Assembly (NCBI RefSeq): GCF_000005505.3
Contig: NC_016133.3
Location: 32,264,737 to 32,328,736, forward strand
Direction of reading: 5' to 3'
Source: Brachypodium distachyon
Lineage: Eukaryota; Streptophyta; Magnoliopsida; Poales; Poaceae
DNA: 64,000 nucleotides
Below are positions 47,501-57,760 of this stretch, in pieces (the stretch's first letter is position 1; every line of letters starts with the position of its first letter). The position numbers and the translations under genes are program-made. A model generated the notes under the pieces. That model did not search any database. It had not been told where the DNA came from and was given only the letters and a program-made list of their open reading frames with translations.

Positions 47501-50284
47501 ACCAGTCCTGCTACAGATATAGGTGTAGCTGAAGGTATTGCTCAATTGTAGTCTTTGCTGGGTATTACATGACCCATGAAGTTGGTGTTCATATGCCAAA
47601 AAAATCCCATTTAAATTCAGCTCCATATATTTGATTGATTCATTAATTTCTATCCTTGGTCCTCCAGGTGCTGCCACTAAATTAGCTTTGTGTGTCTCCT
47701 AGGTTCAGCTATAAGTTTCAGTTTTAGTTCGAAGTGTTAAATACTTGAAATTAACTAGGAGGGTTCAGGTTCAGTTTGAATTTAAGTTTCTCTTTTCTTA
47801 TTTGATTTTTAGGATTAAGTTTCAGTTCGAATTTAAGTTTCAGTTTAGTTTTAAATTTTTCTAAGAAGGGTTGTACACTGTCGGATGCTCAGTTTGTTTA
47901 TACAAGAGGGTGATATCAATAGTAGGGGGCTGATGCTTGTGCTTTCTTGTGTTAGCTTCGTTTTCAGCTCAATAGCTCAGGGAGTGTCTGGTTATCAACA
48001 AAACAAAAAACTGACTGAGACCCAAAAAATATTTCAGGTAGCTGAGAATTAGTCTCTCCCTTTAGCTTTCACTATTTCCTGGCTACCCAGCATGAATAGT
48101 ACAAGTATCAGATTGGCATGTTCAACAAATAATAACCATAGTACGCAAATTAGTACCTATTTGCTGTTTCTGTTAGATACTGTACCAAGCTTTGCTCTGC
48201 CATGGGATCTATTAGTTAGGGGAAATCATGTTTCATTTCAGATTATTAGAGCTGATGTTATTTTTTCCAAACAGTAGAAGACGAAGAGGAGGAGGTGCTG
48301 GAGCTTGTCAGCCACCACCACATCCATCAAAACTTCCTTCGGTGGTATTTCTTTCTCTTTTTCTGAACTTTTCTGTGTCAAAGCGCAAAAAGGCTGAGTG
48401 TATTTCTATTTCTTGGTGCCCTTAAAAACCTGTCAAAGGTACCACCCTGATCCATATTTTCCTATTATGGCTTTGTGTTCATTGTAGTTTAACACATGTT
48501 AAAATATCAGAAGATGATGAATACTGTGCACTCAATCAACCAAGGACCAGTCATGCCAATTGTTTCTTTAAATATTCCAGAGTGGCACTCCGTACAAGAA
48601 TTTTGAATAAATGGAAAAAATATTCCACATGTTCTGAAAAGAAGAATATGAAGAAAAAATGATGAATTTAAAAGTAACTCGGATCTTAAAGTAACATTGA
48701 GGTGAAAAGCACAATTATAAATGGTCACAATGGAAAATAAAGCTCTGGTTCTCAGTTCTAAATTATTCCCTATTTTCTTTGAGTTAACCTACAAACTAAT
48801 ACAACATTTTGACAGTCATTCCCTTGTTTTTCTATGAGTTCATGTTTTGAAGGCTTAATTTGCTTGCCTGGTAATTCTAAACCTATAGGGTAATATTTAC
48901 TTTACGTGTGCCATCGATCAACTATTTTCAACATTGGTCACAGGAGAAGAAGCATAGGCAGGCTGTGAAGGAGGCTATTGAGGTACAGTTTATCAGCACT
49001 TTGGTTTTAGAGCCCTTAGTTTTTCAGAGGACAAGCACGCACTGATGGCACGAAGGGACACCACAGGTTCAGAACAGCAACAGATTTAAGAGGACAAGCA
49101 CCATTTCATCTCCCTTGTGCTCAACCTCCTAACACCTTGTTGTACACGGTCAATATGTACGTCATGGGTTCCGACTGCCGACGGTTACGCCACGAGACTC
49201 TCAGGGAAATAAAACAATAGTTTACCAACATATATATGTAATTTGGGTTGTGACCTGAACATCTCAGTTCTCAGGTCCAAATTCCAGTGTTGTATGAACT
49301 CCAAAAGCATTATTGCCATCAATGTTAAGCACTACTATTTCAGCATGATGCTATTATTTCGGTCTTTAGCTGCTTAGCAGAAAAGGGGGAGTGACATTTA
49401 GTTACATGAATTCCGGTCTCAGCTGTAGCATTATATTGAGAGACACCTAAAGTAACATGTTTGATTTTTTTTATGTACACTGTATAAATCAAGTTTCTAT
49501 TCTCGAGCTCTCATTTTGTTTGCCGGTGTTCTTCAAGATTTCATTATCAGTTCTCGTTTTCCTTACCGTTGGACATGACGATATGTATTCCGTCGCAACG
49601 CACGGGCTCACTGCTAGTTTGCAATAAAATACCCGAGTACAGCCATTTAAAGCCATAAATAATTAACAGACATTCTACTAGGATAATAGCATATCATGAG
49701 ACTGTATGACTAAACATCTTGGGATATGGATAACACTAAAGAATGTCGGCACAAAAAATGCAGCAAAAATTGCAGGAGCAATGGCAAAAACATACCCTAG
49801 TCTCGCATGTGGGGACAGGTGGAGCATACTCGGTGTCACCTGGCTCCGCAAACCGTGACACAAACTGCGCCATCCCTGCGAAACAACCAACAACAGCCCG
49901 TCAGCAACTCAGCTGGCATTGATCACATACAAAATTGCTCGAGGCGAAAATGATTATATACCCGTATAAGCTGGCAATTTGCGCTTCTCGACGGGTGGCT
50001 TGTGCTCGAGCGGCGGCCGTGGCTCGAACAGCTTCAGCAGGTTGGTCGTGAGCCCCGTCGGATGGCTCTGACCGATCTGCCACCCAACGGCCACACAGAA
50101 TCAATCAAATTTCAGATAGAAAACGAATCGAAAGGGAAGAAGGCGAGGGGAGCTAGGGTTAGGGTTTAGGTGGGAGAAGGCTTACGAGCTTGAGCTGGAG
50201 GAGGTTGGCACGGCTCTGCGCCTTCGTGCGGGACTGCACACCGGCGTCCTGGTTCCGCATCATCGCGTTGCCGTAGTCGCCCAT
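41511..50284 (-). CDS. U1-70K: U1 small nuclear ribonucleoprotein 70 kDa (U1-70K), ten exons
   Basis: Spliceosome protein that binds stem-loop I of U1 snRNA and helps 5' splice-site recognition in the nucleus. Exons: 50284-50186, 50076-49962, 49875-49796, 44989-44914, 44820-44756, 44640-44578, 43012-42931, 42843-42681, 42283-42215, 42135-41511; all GT-AG, 478 codons plus TGA. Residues 1-98 are the conserved plant U1-70K head ([15 protein letters not shown], ...ESHPTGLT-like block [18 protein letters not shown]). The RRM spans about 137-215, with RNP2 LFVARL (140-145) and RNP1 RGYAFVEY (179-186), followed by [18 protein letters not shown] (213-230). Residues 270-440 are RD/RE/RS-rich, the domain that contacts SR proteins. 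Introns 3 (4806 bp, Helitron) and 6 (1565 bp) are long. Divergent from the PPR gene. Confidence 0.95.
43013..44577 (-). promoter_or_regulatory. Long intron 6 of U1-70K, candidate retained intron
   Basis: A 1565-bp intron that separates the two halves of the RRM (exon 6 ends KR at the end of GPIKR, exon 7 starts VRLVTDK). In Arabidopsis the sixth of nine introns of this gene is long and is known to be retained in part of the transcripts, giving a truncated product. Intron number and position agree here. Retention would end translation inside the RRM. No transposon was recognised in it, so its length may be ancestral. Confidence 0.6.
45590..46000 (+). pseudogene. Exon-like gene fragment carried by the Helitron
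   Basis: A GC-rich plus-strand frame with [34 protein letters not shown] and [19 protein letters not shown] ends at CAG followed by GTAAAT, a plausible donor (about 45994). Farther along, short exon-like segments bordered by AG/GT occur near 48275-48343 and 48945-48982 ([12 protein letters not shown]). They look like exons of a captured host gene that I cannot name. Confidence 0.45.
46127..46142. repeat. Poly-G run
   Basis: About 16 consecutive G within the Helitron, between the exon-like fragment and its intron-like continuation. Confidence 0.85.
46676..47482. mobile_element. hAT-type element with 8-bp target duplication
   Basis: Terminal inverted repeats of 18 bp: left CATGTTTCGAAAAAGCGG, right (reverse) CATGGTTCAAAAAAGCGG, 16 of 18 identical. 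Both sides carry the identical 8 bp CTTCAATC (46668-46675 and 47483-47490). An 8-bp duplication is the hAT signature. Subterminal AAGCGG and CGCTTAAGCG motifs are abundant at both ends, as expected for transposase-binding sites. The 807-bp element lacks a transposase. Its GC-rich core contains a (GA)n tract (about 46989-47027) and a promoter/5'-leader-like stretch with open frames, possibly captured. Confidence 0.93.
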
Positions 50285-50583
50285 GGCGGCGACGGCTTGG
50301 AGTGATTTGCGAGCTCGGGGGAGAGAGATTGTACCAGCGATGGTGGGGAGAACGCTTTGCTTGTTTTATATTTTCCATTCCATTGGTGTGGAGGCGGAAA
50401 GCCGGAAACTGATTTATCGGCCATTCGGCCCACATGTCAGCTGTGACTTGCCCCCAGTCCCCTTCGGTTTCTATGTCGTCCCACATGTCTCGTCAAGTGC
50501 TCGCCGCCGCCGCCGCCGCCCCCGTCGCCGCCTAGACGTCCACACTCCACAAAAATCCGCCTCCTCCAGGTCATGCCCGCTCC
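50285..50583. promoter_or_regulatory. Shared 299-bp divergent promoter region of U1-70K and PPR
   Basis: The start codons of two divergent genes are 299 bp apart, so transcription starts and promoters of both must lie here or overlap. It contains TTCGGCCCACATGTCAGCTG (about 50425) with the GGCCCA word typical of plant housekeeping promoters. No repeat intrudes. A telo-box-like TTAGGGTTTAGG lies in the first U1-70K intron (50158-50169). Confidence 0.6.
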
Positions 50584-53520
50584 ATGCTGTGCTCGTCGCA
50601 GCTCCGCCTCCTCGTCTCCTGCTTCTCTCCACGCTTGCCGAGCCGCGCTCCCCTCCATGCCGCACTCCGACGCCCCGCTCCTCCGCGAACGTCGCCGCCC
50701 GTCCGCGCGCTGCGTGGCCTCCAGACTCCCGCCCGCGCCATGTGCTCCCGCTCTTCCCTCTCCCACGCAGCCCACTGCGCCGAGCTCCTCCTCTCACTGC
50801 TGCACCGGGGTCTGCTCGCGAACGCGCGCGCCGTCGCCTCACGAATCGGCCTGGCTCACACCGACCCGGCCCTCTCGGACGCGCTCGTGGCCTGCCACTC
50901 GCACCTCGGCAACATCGCCTCCGCGCTTACTTGCTTTGATCACCTCATCGAATCGCGCTACGTCCCCTCGCCCGCCTCCAGTGCAGCACTCCTCCGCGCA
51001 ATGTGCGCGGCTTCCATGTACTCCGAGGTGGTGGACCTGTTTGTGCTCTGGGAAGGTGCTCCTTCGCCGCTGCCCGTGTCGAAGTTCCCCTTTCTCATCC
51101 ATGGCCTGTGCTCCAAGGGCGCGGTTGATAAGGCCCGCTTCCTGTTCGACGTAATGCTTGGCTTGGGCTTGGCGCCACCAGTTCGTGTCTACAAGTCACT
51201 CGTGTTTACCTACTGCAAGGCGCGCCGCTCGCTCGAGGCTGACGAAATGTGCTGTCTCATGGTGAAGAATGGGATGTATTTGGATAGGATGCTAGGGACA
51301 GCGCTTGTCAAGGGTTTATGTCAGGAGGGGCGGCTGGAACTGGCAATGGATGTCTTTAATAGGATGCGGGTGAATGAAGGTGCTCAGTTGGATGCATATG
51401 CTTATACCACAATGATTGGTGGTTTGTTTGAGCATGGGTATGTAGACCATGGCTGGGAGCTGTACCAGGAGATGAAGGACAGGGGAATGGAGCCGACCCC
51501 AGTGACATACAATGTGATGATGTGGTGGTATTGTAAGAACAAGTGGGTTGGTGCTGCCATGGAACTCTACAATGTGATGGTGAGGGGCGGTGTCTCTCCT
51601 GATTTGAGGTGTTACACTATGTTGATGACATCTCTTTGCAAGGAAGGAAAATTGGTAGAGGCTGAGCAGCTGTTCACCAAGATGTTGGAGAGGGGTGTTT
51701 TCCCTGATCATGTGCTGTTTATTTCAATTGCAAGGTTCTTCCCCAAGGGCTGGGAGGTTGTTTTTGTGAGGAAAGCGCTGAAGGCGGTTGCGAAGTTGGA
51801 TTGTAGTGGCGAACTGCTGGAACTTTCTTCGCTGGCCAGTGGTTGCTCAAACATGAGTTTGCAGCAGGAGGCTGAGCGCCTTCTTGATGAGATGATGAGA
51901 AGCAATCTGCTCCCTATTGATGCTATTTTGAATATGATGATAATTGCCATGTGCTCAGAGGGGAGATTAGATGTGTCGTACTATCTATTGGACAAGTTGG
52001 TAGCTTATGGTTATGAACCTTCAGTCTTAACATACAACATTGTGATAAAATATCTGTGCAGACAAAAGCGCATGGATGATGCTAGGACACTCATTAATCT
52101 TATGCAGAGCAGAGGTGTCAGACCTGATATGTCCACGAATTCAATCATGGTAACCGCATACTGTAAAATTGGTGATATAGAGAGTGCGCTAAGTCTGTTT
52201 GATGAAATGGCAAAGGACGGGCTAGAGCCTTCTATTGCAGTATATGATTCCATCATAGCATGCCTCTGCAGACTGGGGCACTTCAAAGAAGCAGAGTTTA
52301 CGCTCCGCCAAATGATTGAAGCTGGACTAGTGCCAGATGAGGTTATTTACACAACACTTCTTAATGGATATTCCACTATGAGGCACACAAAGGCCGCCTG
52401 CCGTGTTTTCGATGAAATGCTTGAGCGAGGTTTACAACCTGGTTCCCATGCTTATGGTGCCCTAATAAATGGGTTGGTAAAGGATAATAAAATCAGGAAG
52501 GCTCTCCATTATCTGGAAAGAATGCTGGAGGAAGGCTTCGCAACCCAAACTGTTATTTATACAATGCTTATAAATCAGTTCTTTAGGAAAGGAGAGGAAT
52601 GGTTAGGTCTAGACCTTGTTGATTTGATGATGAAAAACCATGTTGAACCTGATCTGATTACCTACGGGGCACTAGTAACTGGCATTTGCCGAAATATTGA
52701 TCGTCGAGACATGAGGCCGTCTTTGGCTGCAAAGCTGGATGAAGCAAGGTATATGTTGTTTAGACTGCTGCCCCAAATATCTTTTGGTACAAGAAAAGGG
52801 AAACAGAAGAAGAAGCGGATGTCCTCAGAAGAAAAGATTGATCTTGCTCAGAATATAATACAAGATCTCGTGGAAAGTGGGATGATGCCTGATTTACACA
52901 TCTATAACGGGATGCTCAATGGCCTCTGTAGAGCACAAAAGATGGATGATGCTTATAATCTGTTGTCATTGATGGAACAATCTGGTGTTCTTCCCAATCA
53001 TGTGACATATACAATACTCATGAATAATGATATAAGATTAGGAGACAGCAATCGTGCTATCCAACTATTTAACTCGTTGAACAGTGATGGCCATGTTTTT
53101 GATGATGTAGTATACAACACTTTTATTAAGGGGCTTTCTCTTGCTCGAAGAACGAAAGAAGCGCTGTCATTTTTCCTGATGATGCAGAAAAGAGGCTTTG
53201 TCCCCAGTAAGGCTGCCTATGACAAAATCATGGAGCAGCTTCTTGCTGAAAACTCAACAGATCTCGCCCTAAATATTTTTGATGATATGTTCTGTCATGG
53301 CTACATTCCACGATATAGCAACTATAGTTCTTTGCTATTGGTACTTGCAAAAGATAACCAGTGGAGAGAGGTTGACAGAGTTTTTATGATGATGCTGGAG
53401 AAAGGGAGATCTCTGGATACAGAAACAAAGAAGTTACTAGAGGAGCTATGCTACAAGCAAGGAGAGCTTGATCTGGCTTTTGAATTGGAGGGTAACATGC
53501 CCCTTTATGCAGTAGGATAA
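50584..53520 (+). CDS. P-class pentatricopeptide repeat protein, At5g62370-like
   Basis: Single-exon gene of 978 codons. RNA-binding organelle protein; the exact RNA target is unknown. Residues 1-60 are rich in Arg, Ser, Pro and Ala and nearly free of acidic residues, a mitochondrial (or plastid) presequence. From about 85 to 960 the protein is a run of 35-residue helical-hairpin repeats with typical phrases (YTTMIGGLFEHGYVDHGWEL, PTPVTYNVMMWWYCKNKW, PDLRCYTMLMTSLCKEGKL, PDEVIYTTLLNGYSTMRHTK), all of P type. No E, DYW or SMR domain follows, so RNA editing is not its expected role. A charged insertion (RKGKQKKKRMSSEEK) interrupts the array near 735-755. Length and repeat phrasing fit the At5g62370 family as I remember it; this is unaligned. 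An overlapping small frame at 50573-51154 is a shadow. Confidence 0.92.
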   Translation: MLCSSQLRLLVSCFSPRLPSRAPLHAALRRPAPPRTSPPVRALRGLQTPARAMCSRSSLSHAAHCAELLLSLLHRGLLANARAVASRIGLAHTDPALSDALVACHSHLGNIASALTCFDHLIESRYVPSPASSAALLRAMCAASMYSEVVDLFVLWEGAPSPLPVSKFPFLIHGLCSKGAVDKARFLFDVMLGLGLAPPVRVYKSLVFTYCKARRSLEADEMCCLMVKNGMYLDRMLGTALVKGLCQEGRLELAMDVFNRMRVNEGAQLDAYAYTTMIGGLFEHGYVDHGWELYQEMKDRGMEPTPVTYNVMMWWYCKNKWVGAAMELYNVMVRGGVSPDLRCYTMLMTSLCKEGKLVEAEQLFTKMLERGVFPDHVLFISIARFFPKGWEVVFVRKALKAVAKLDCSGELLELSSLASGCSNMSLQQEAERLLDEMMRSNLLPIDAILNMMIIAMCSEGRLDVSYYLLDKLVAYGYEPSVLTYNIVIKYLCRQKRMDDARTLINLMQSRGVRPDMSTNSIMVTAYCKIGDIESALSLFDEMAKDGLEPSIAVYDSIIACLCRLGHFKEAEFTLRQMIEAGLVPDEVIYTTLLNGYSTMRHTKAACRVFDEMLERGLQPGSHAYGALINGLVKDNKIRKALHYLERMLEEGFATQTVIYTMLINQFFRKGEEWLGLDLVDLMMKNHVEPDLITYGALVTGICRNIDRRDMRPSLAAKLDEARYMLFRLLPQISFGTRKGKQKKKRMSSEEKIDLAQNIIQDLVESGMMPDLHIYNGMLNGLCRAQKMDDAYNLLSLMEQSGVLPNHVTYTILMNNDIRLGDSNRAIQLFNSLNSDGHVFDDVVYNTFIKGLSLARRTKEALSFFLMMQKRGFVPSKAAYDKIMEQLLAENSTDLALNIFDDMFCHGYIPRYSNYSSLLLVLAKDNQWREVDRVFMMMLEKGRSLDTETKKLLEELCYKQGELDLAFELEGNMPLYAVG

Positions 53521-54627
53521 CTCTTGTATGCTACAAAAGGCATCAAATGCTTATTAATTATACGGTGACTGGTTTCATTAGGGATGTATTCATGTTCATT
53601 TTTACGTGGTTTTGGGACAAAAACCCAACCCAGCCCGGAAGCAGACGGTCTTGCTTGGGTTGTTTCAATGCTTTCCACGGGTTCCGATGGCTTATCTTCT
53701 TCCTGTGCTCATATTCTTCAAGACTTCCAGATTTTTCACTGGCATAGCAGTGCTCTCTTGTTACAAATTGGTAACCGGAGAGTTTTGCTTGGGTTGTTTC
53801 ATGATGGTATTCTGAATTTTGAGCGATTCAGTCGTGGTGAACACATGCAATCAGAAGAACCCTTCAGAAATTTCTGGCCAAACTCATTAGCTTGACTCCC
53901 CATTCACTATCATTGTGTTATCAGGTTTGAAGTCTTTCATTGTTGACCTTTGCTCTAAATCATTAATCATATGGTTTTAACAATACTTTCTTGGTTATTT
54001 GCATTTAAAATATATAATCGCTTCATATGTGCGCATGTCCTTTCTGGACTAAAGTTCTTGGTAAGCTGTAAAATATGGTTTACTTCTGATTTCTGAAGCA
54101 CCTGGTACTCTTACGATATTCAATGTTTCATTATCTGGTTCATTGTTAAATTTGATAAAACACTTATATGATATGGTAGTGCAAGCTGATTAAACTATAT
54201 GCACCATGCAGAACCCCAGATCACATCCTTTTTCACGGAAACAGTAGGAGTAGGGGACAGTCCTGCTGGAAATTATTAGAAATAAAAAAAGCAATAAAAG
54301 TTCCTCAAGATAAAAACGAAAGATATTTTGCATTAAGGAACAAAATATGTCACTCTGTGCATCTTCTAGCCATCCCTCAGAGATCAGATCTTACTTATGC
54401 TAGTCATTGGCTATACATAGATATGGTAGTGGCAGTTAATAACTTGTCTAACATACTAGAACTCCAATGTCTGCTCGGTTAAGTCATAGCTTGACACTAA
54501 CCTGGCATTGATTTACTTTTGCGGGAATTTGCCTAATCTGAATAGTAAATAGCTTACTAGTAGGTGCGTTTAATATTTTTTGTTTAAAATAATGTTTATC
54601 ATTACTGTAAGAGGGATAGTGTTGCAG
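53521..54627. other. 3' flank of PPR gene, no gene seen
   Basis: AT-rich 3' region. The phrase GCTTGGGTTGTTTCA occurs twice (about 53653 and 53787). No bounded element was found. Confidence 0.4.
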
Positions 54628-54870
54628 GGGAAACAGTACTCGTGGGCATGAGTCCGAGCAGAGTGATAGGGATGCAAATGCAATTTGTACCAGACGTCTA
54701 CTATTTGATTCTGGTATTGCACAGCATCTGGTTGCTGTCATTGTGGAACAGACAGTTGAGAATATAGACACGATAAGAGAAATAGCAGTCAGGACTCTCT
54801 CACCACATTCATACCGTATGGGGAGTTGCTGAAAGAAATTGTTCCTGGCAATGCAGATTTGGAGCGGCTG
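54628..54870 (+). pseudogene. Tubulin-folding cofactor D exon relic
   Basis: After an acceptor-like TTGCAG the plus strand reads ICTRRLLFDSGIAQHLVAVI and VEQTVENIDTIREIAVRTL, then in a shifted frame FIPYGELLKEIVPGNADLER, followed by GTAAGT. The order (hydrophobic repeat, V-E-K/N-I-D-x-I/L-R-E, then F-x-P-x-I-P-Y and E-I-V-P-x-x-A-D-L) is that of a HEAT-repeat region of TBCD, the chaperone that folds beta-tubulin. A deletion with frame change lies between the two halves, so it is a decayed single exon or exon pair. No other TBCD exons were seen nearby. Confidence 0.6.
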
Positions 54871-55131
54871 GTAAGTAATTTTTCACCAATCTCCTATCTA
54901 TTCATTGGAAAACTCATTAGAAAATATAATGTATAATGCCGGCAAAGTGATATGTTGTAAACTAGCCATGCTGCCTTACTCGGGTCTTTATCCTGTTGTC
55001 CTAGTCATATTGAAAACTAGTGGTTACCCCGCGCGTTGCCGCGGATATTAAACAATACATCTGCCCATGATTAGTGCAAGAATGTGATAAATACTCTAAT
55101 ACTCAAACAGCTACAGAACAAAAGCATTGTG

Positions 55132-55814
55132 CTAAAGTAATAATTCCATGAGATGCCTCGGGTTAACTAATAAAGTTATAATGCAATAGAAATCATAATT
55201 TCCTGAGAACATGCCTAAATACTTTCCAACGGTCAGGCCAGCAAAAACACAAACAACAATCTTCCCATCTGATTTGCTGAGGACCGTGCTTTCGTCAAAT
55301 GTTTCACCATCCTCGCCCCAAAAGTTTATTTCCTGTGTTTGTTCACTACAAAGAGAAAATAGTGCCAATGAGTTATGTATTTAGATAAATAGAAGTGAAA
55401 ATTACATGGGGGAAAAGACTTACTCTTGGTTACAGATATGGATGTTCCTGAGCTTGTACTGAGACGCTGGCCTAGCGTAGTCGTATGGACCAACGTAGCT
55501 AATGAATCCAATCAAATCTGTTTGAAAAAAGCATGTAGAAATTGGATTGTTGCTTGGAAAAAGATGTATTATCAGGAAGTTTGTTAAGCAATACCTAAAA
55601 GGGGTTTGGATTGATTGTCTTTTGACGGAAGCTGATCAAACTGGGAGAAATCAAAGGCAAATTGAGGAATACTTACTCCTCGTGATTGCATTAAATGGAC
55701 CTTTGAGCTTGTTTTAAACTGAAGCATGTAGCTTTGGTGGTGGTAAATGAACTTCTTGTATGTAGCATGAACAGCGCTAACATCTGTCAACATGTAGACA
55801 GAACCCATAGCACC
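55132..55814 (-). pseudogene. RPA1 (70-kDa replication protein A) like exons
   Basis: Three spliced segments can be read: 55814-55595 (MGSVYMLTDVSAVHATYKKF, FAFDFSQFDQLPSKDN), 55517-55424 (DLIGFISYVGPYDYARPAS, KLRNIHICNQ) and 55345 to about 55200 (EINFWGEDGETFDESTVLS, IVVCVFAGLTVGKYLG), with GT/AG borders that keep the frame. They match the middle OB-fold of plant RPA1-like proteins (a D-x-I/V-G dyad, then L-W-G-x-x-A/G). N-terminal and zinc-finger parts are absent. This is a partial gene inside a Helitron and probably not functional. Confidence 0.72.
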
Positions 55815-57429
55815 CTGCAATAGATGATGACTTTAATCTGAGTTCAGTTTTTCCTCAAAATAATTTAATTTGCTGAAAGCATTTCATTTTGCATAGTATC
55901 CAGCTAAGAGACCATCAATTGATATAATCCCGAAACTTCCAGTTTTCTAAAGAGAAAGCAATGCAAGGCTAACACTTCAAATGGAAAAAAGTTACTTTGA
56001 AACAAAGTTACAGAAATGGCACCTCGAACCATAAGGCTAGTGTAAAGAAAATGCATCATAGTTATTGGTATATAGTATATACTGCAGTTTCCACACTGAT
56101 TAATATTTGTTACCTTAGATTTCTTGTTATATTTTCACCTCGTATCAGTCATCACACATGGATTGTCATATCGTTGATATGTATTTCTGATATGTTTCAT
56201 TCAGATATACATCAACATGAAGACCAGAAGAAAAAGAGAGAGGCCTCAAAATATCACAGGGAAGAGAAAACAATATGAAACTCTAAATAAATTTCCTTGC
56301 TCCACTGAGCTAACAGTGATGGTAATTCAAAAGAGCACATATACTTGTCACTGGAATTTCTATTCGCAGCACTGAAAGGAGTATTTAAACCTAATGCCGA
56401 AATGATAATTGCTCCTAGGAGAAAAACATAGTAGATTGAAGAGAGCAGTTAAATCTGCATGCTTAAGCCTTGACAGTCTGAACCACAAGTACCCCAAACC
56501 TACAGACTGGTAATAGAAGTCATTTTGAGGGGACTATTATTCAGGCTGTAAGCTTGCATGCAAGCTAAAATAAACAATATATTATTTATCCAAGATAATA
56601 ATAGTTGAAGCTGAATATTATTTCTCTGTAGTTTCTGATGGGATACAAACTGTAGATTATTTCATATGTGACATGGCACATGGAAGATAGGCTGAAACAA
56701 TTGATCTGCAATTCTCTGCACTAAATCCTCTCTTGTGTATTTTAACCAAATAATTTCGATATAATTCGGATCACTCTAACCATGTTTGGCTGTTTCCGAA
56801 TACTAATGCCTCTGTAATTTATTCTCCACTCGGGACCATAGTCGCTTGTTGTTTCCCCTGTTATTACCTCATCTCATTATCATTTTTCAATTCCCAACAG
56901 TGTCAATGTTCCAATTCAACTTATGGTTTCATATTGTGGCACTATACACACCAAATTCATAAAATGCAGCCCTGTCCATAGAATTGCACATATCTACGAA
57001 TTCATGAGCATATTAGCTGTGTTGTTCATTAAGGCCACAGTGATGGCAGAGCATATGGTCAATGGTCTACCAAAATAATAACCACTGCTGCATTTTTGAC
57101 CATATCAAAATTCACATCATCTGTATCGGTTGTGAGCTTGCAACAGAAAACAGAACATAATGAAAGTAGCATTGTTATCTCCAGGAACCCAATTCCCGTC
57201 CAGAAAATAGAAAACAGAATATGGAAACCGCTATGGCCTATGCCAAATAAACCTGATGATTGGATCTTCAGATGTCACAGGAGGCAGGGGTGTTATATAT
57301 TTTATTTTCCTTTTGATATTCAGAGAGATAACTTATCAAAGCAGTACTGAAGTAACCAATCCTTCTAAAGGTGATAGATTTATTTGTCATCTTGGAGTTC
57401 TGTGTGTTAACCTAGAGAGCATGTGGATT

Positions 57430-57760
57430 GTGTGCCTTCGCAGACGGCGCTCGGCGGCGGACGGGGCTTAGATCGTGGGCGGTGTGGACACGGCGGTCGG
57501 GGCTGAGCCCAGGGGAGGCGGGGACGGCGCTCGGTGGCGGCCGGGGCTGAGCCCGTGGGTGGCGGGGACGCGGCGGTCAGGGCTGAGCCCATGGGTGGTG
57601 GGGACACGGCGGTCGGGGCGGAGCCCGGGGGCAGCGGGGACGGCACTTGGCGGCAGCCGGGGCTGCCCGTGGGCAGAGGGGACAGAGCTCGCCCGTGGCT
57701 GGTGCAACGCGCAGCGGCAGCGGGGGCACTGCGCGGCAGCGCGAGGCGGCGGCGGTTAGC
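57430..57760. repeat. GC-rich minisatellite, unit about 51 bp
   Basis: Four to five degenerate units of the type GCGGTCGGGGCTGAGCCCR followed by GGGNGGCGGGGAC. It is open in several frames on both strands (repeats of RSGLSPWVxGT and RPPCPH), which is why long but meaningless frames occur here. Confidence 0.8.

Larger units (their letters stand above)
45440..49617 (+). mobile_element. Non-autonomous Helitron inside U1-70K intron 3
   Basis: Begins TCTACTACTATAAACACACAG after host A (45439), very close to the common Helitron 5' end. It ends with hairpin CCGTCGCAACGCACGG, then GCTCACTG-type spacer and CTAG (49614-49617), followed by host T. It lies antisense to U1-70K and accounts for 4178 of the 4806 bp of intron 3. 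No Rep/helicase coding is present. It carries exon-like plus-strand pieces and a nested hAT element (46676-47482). Confidence 0.85.
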
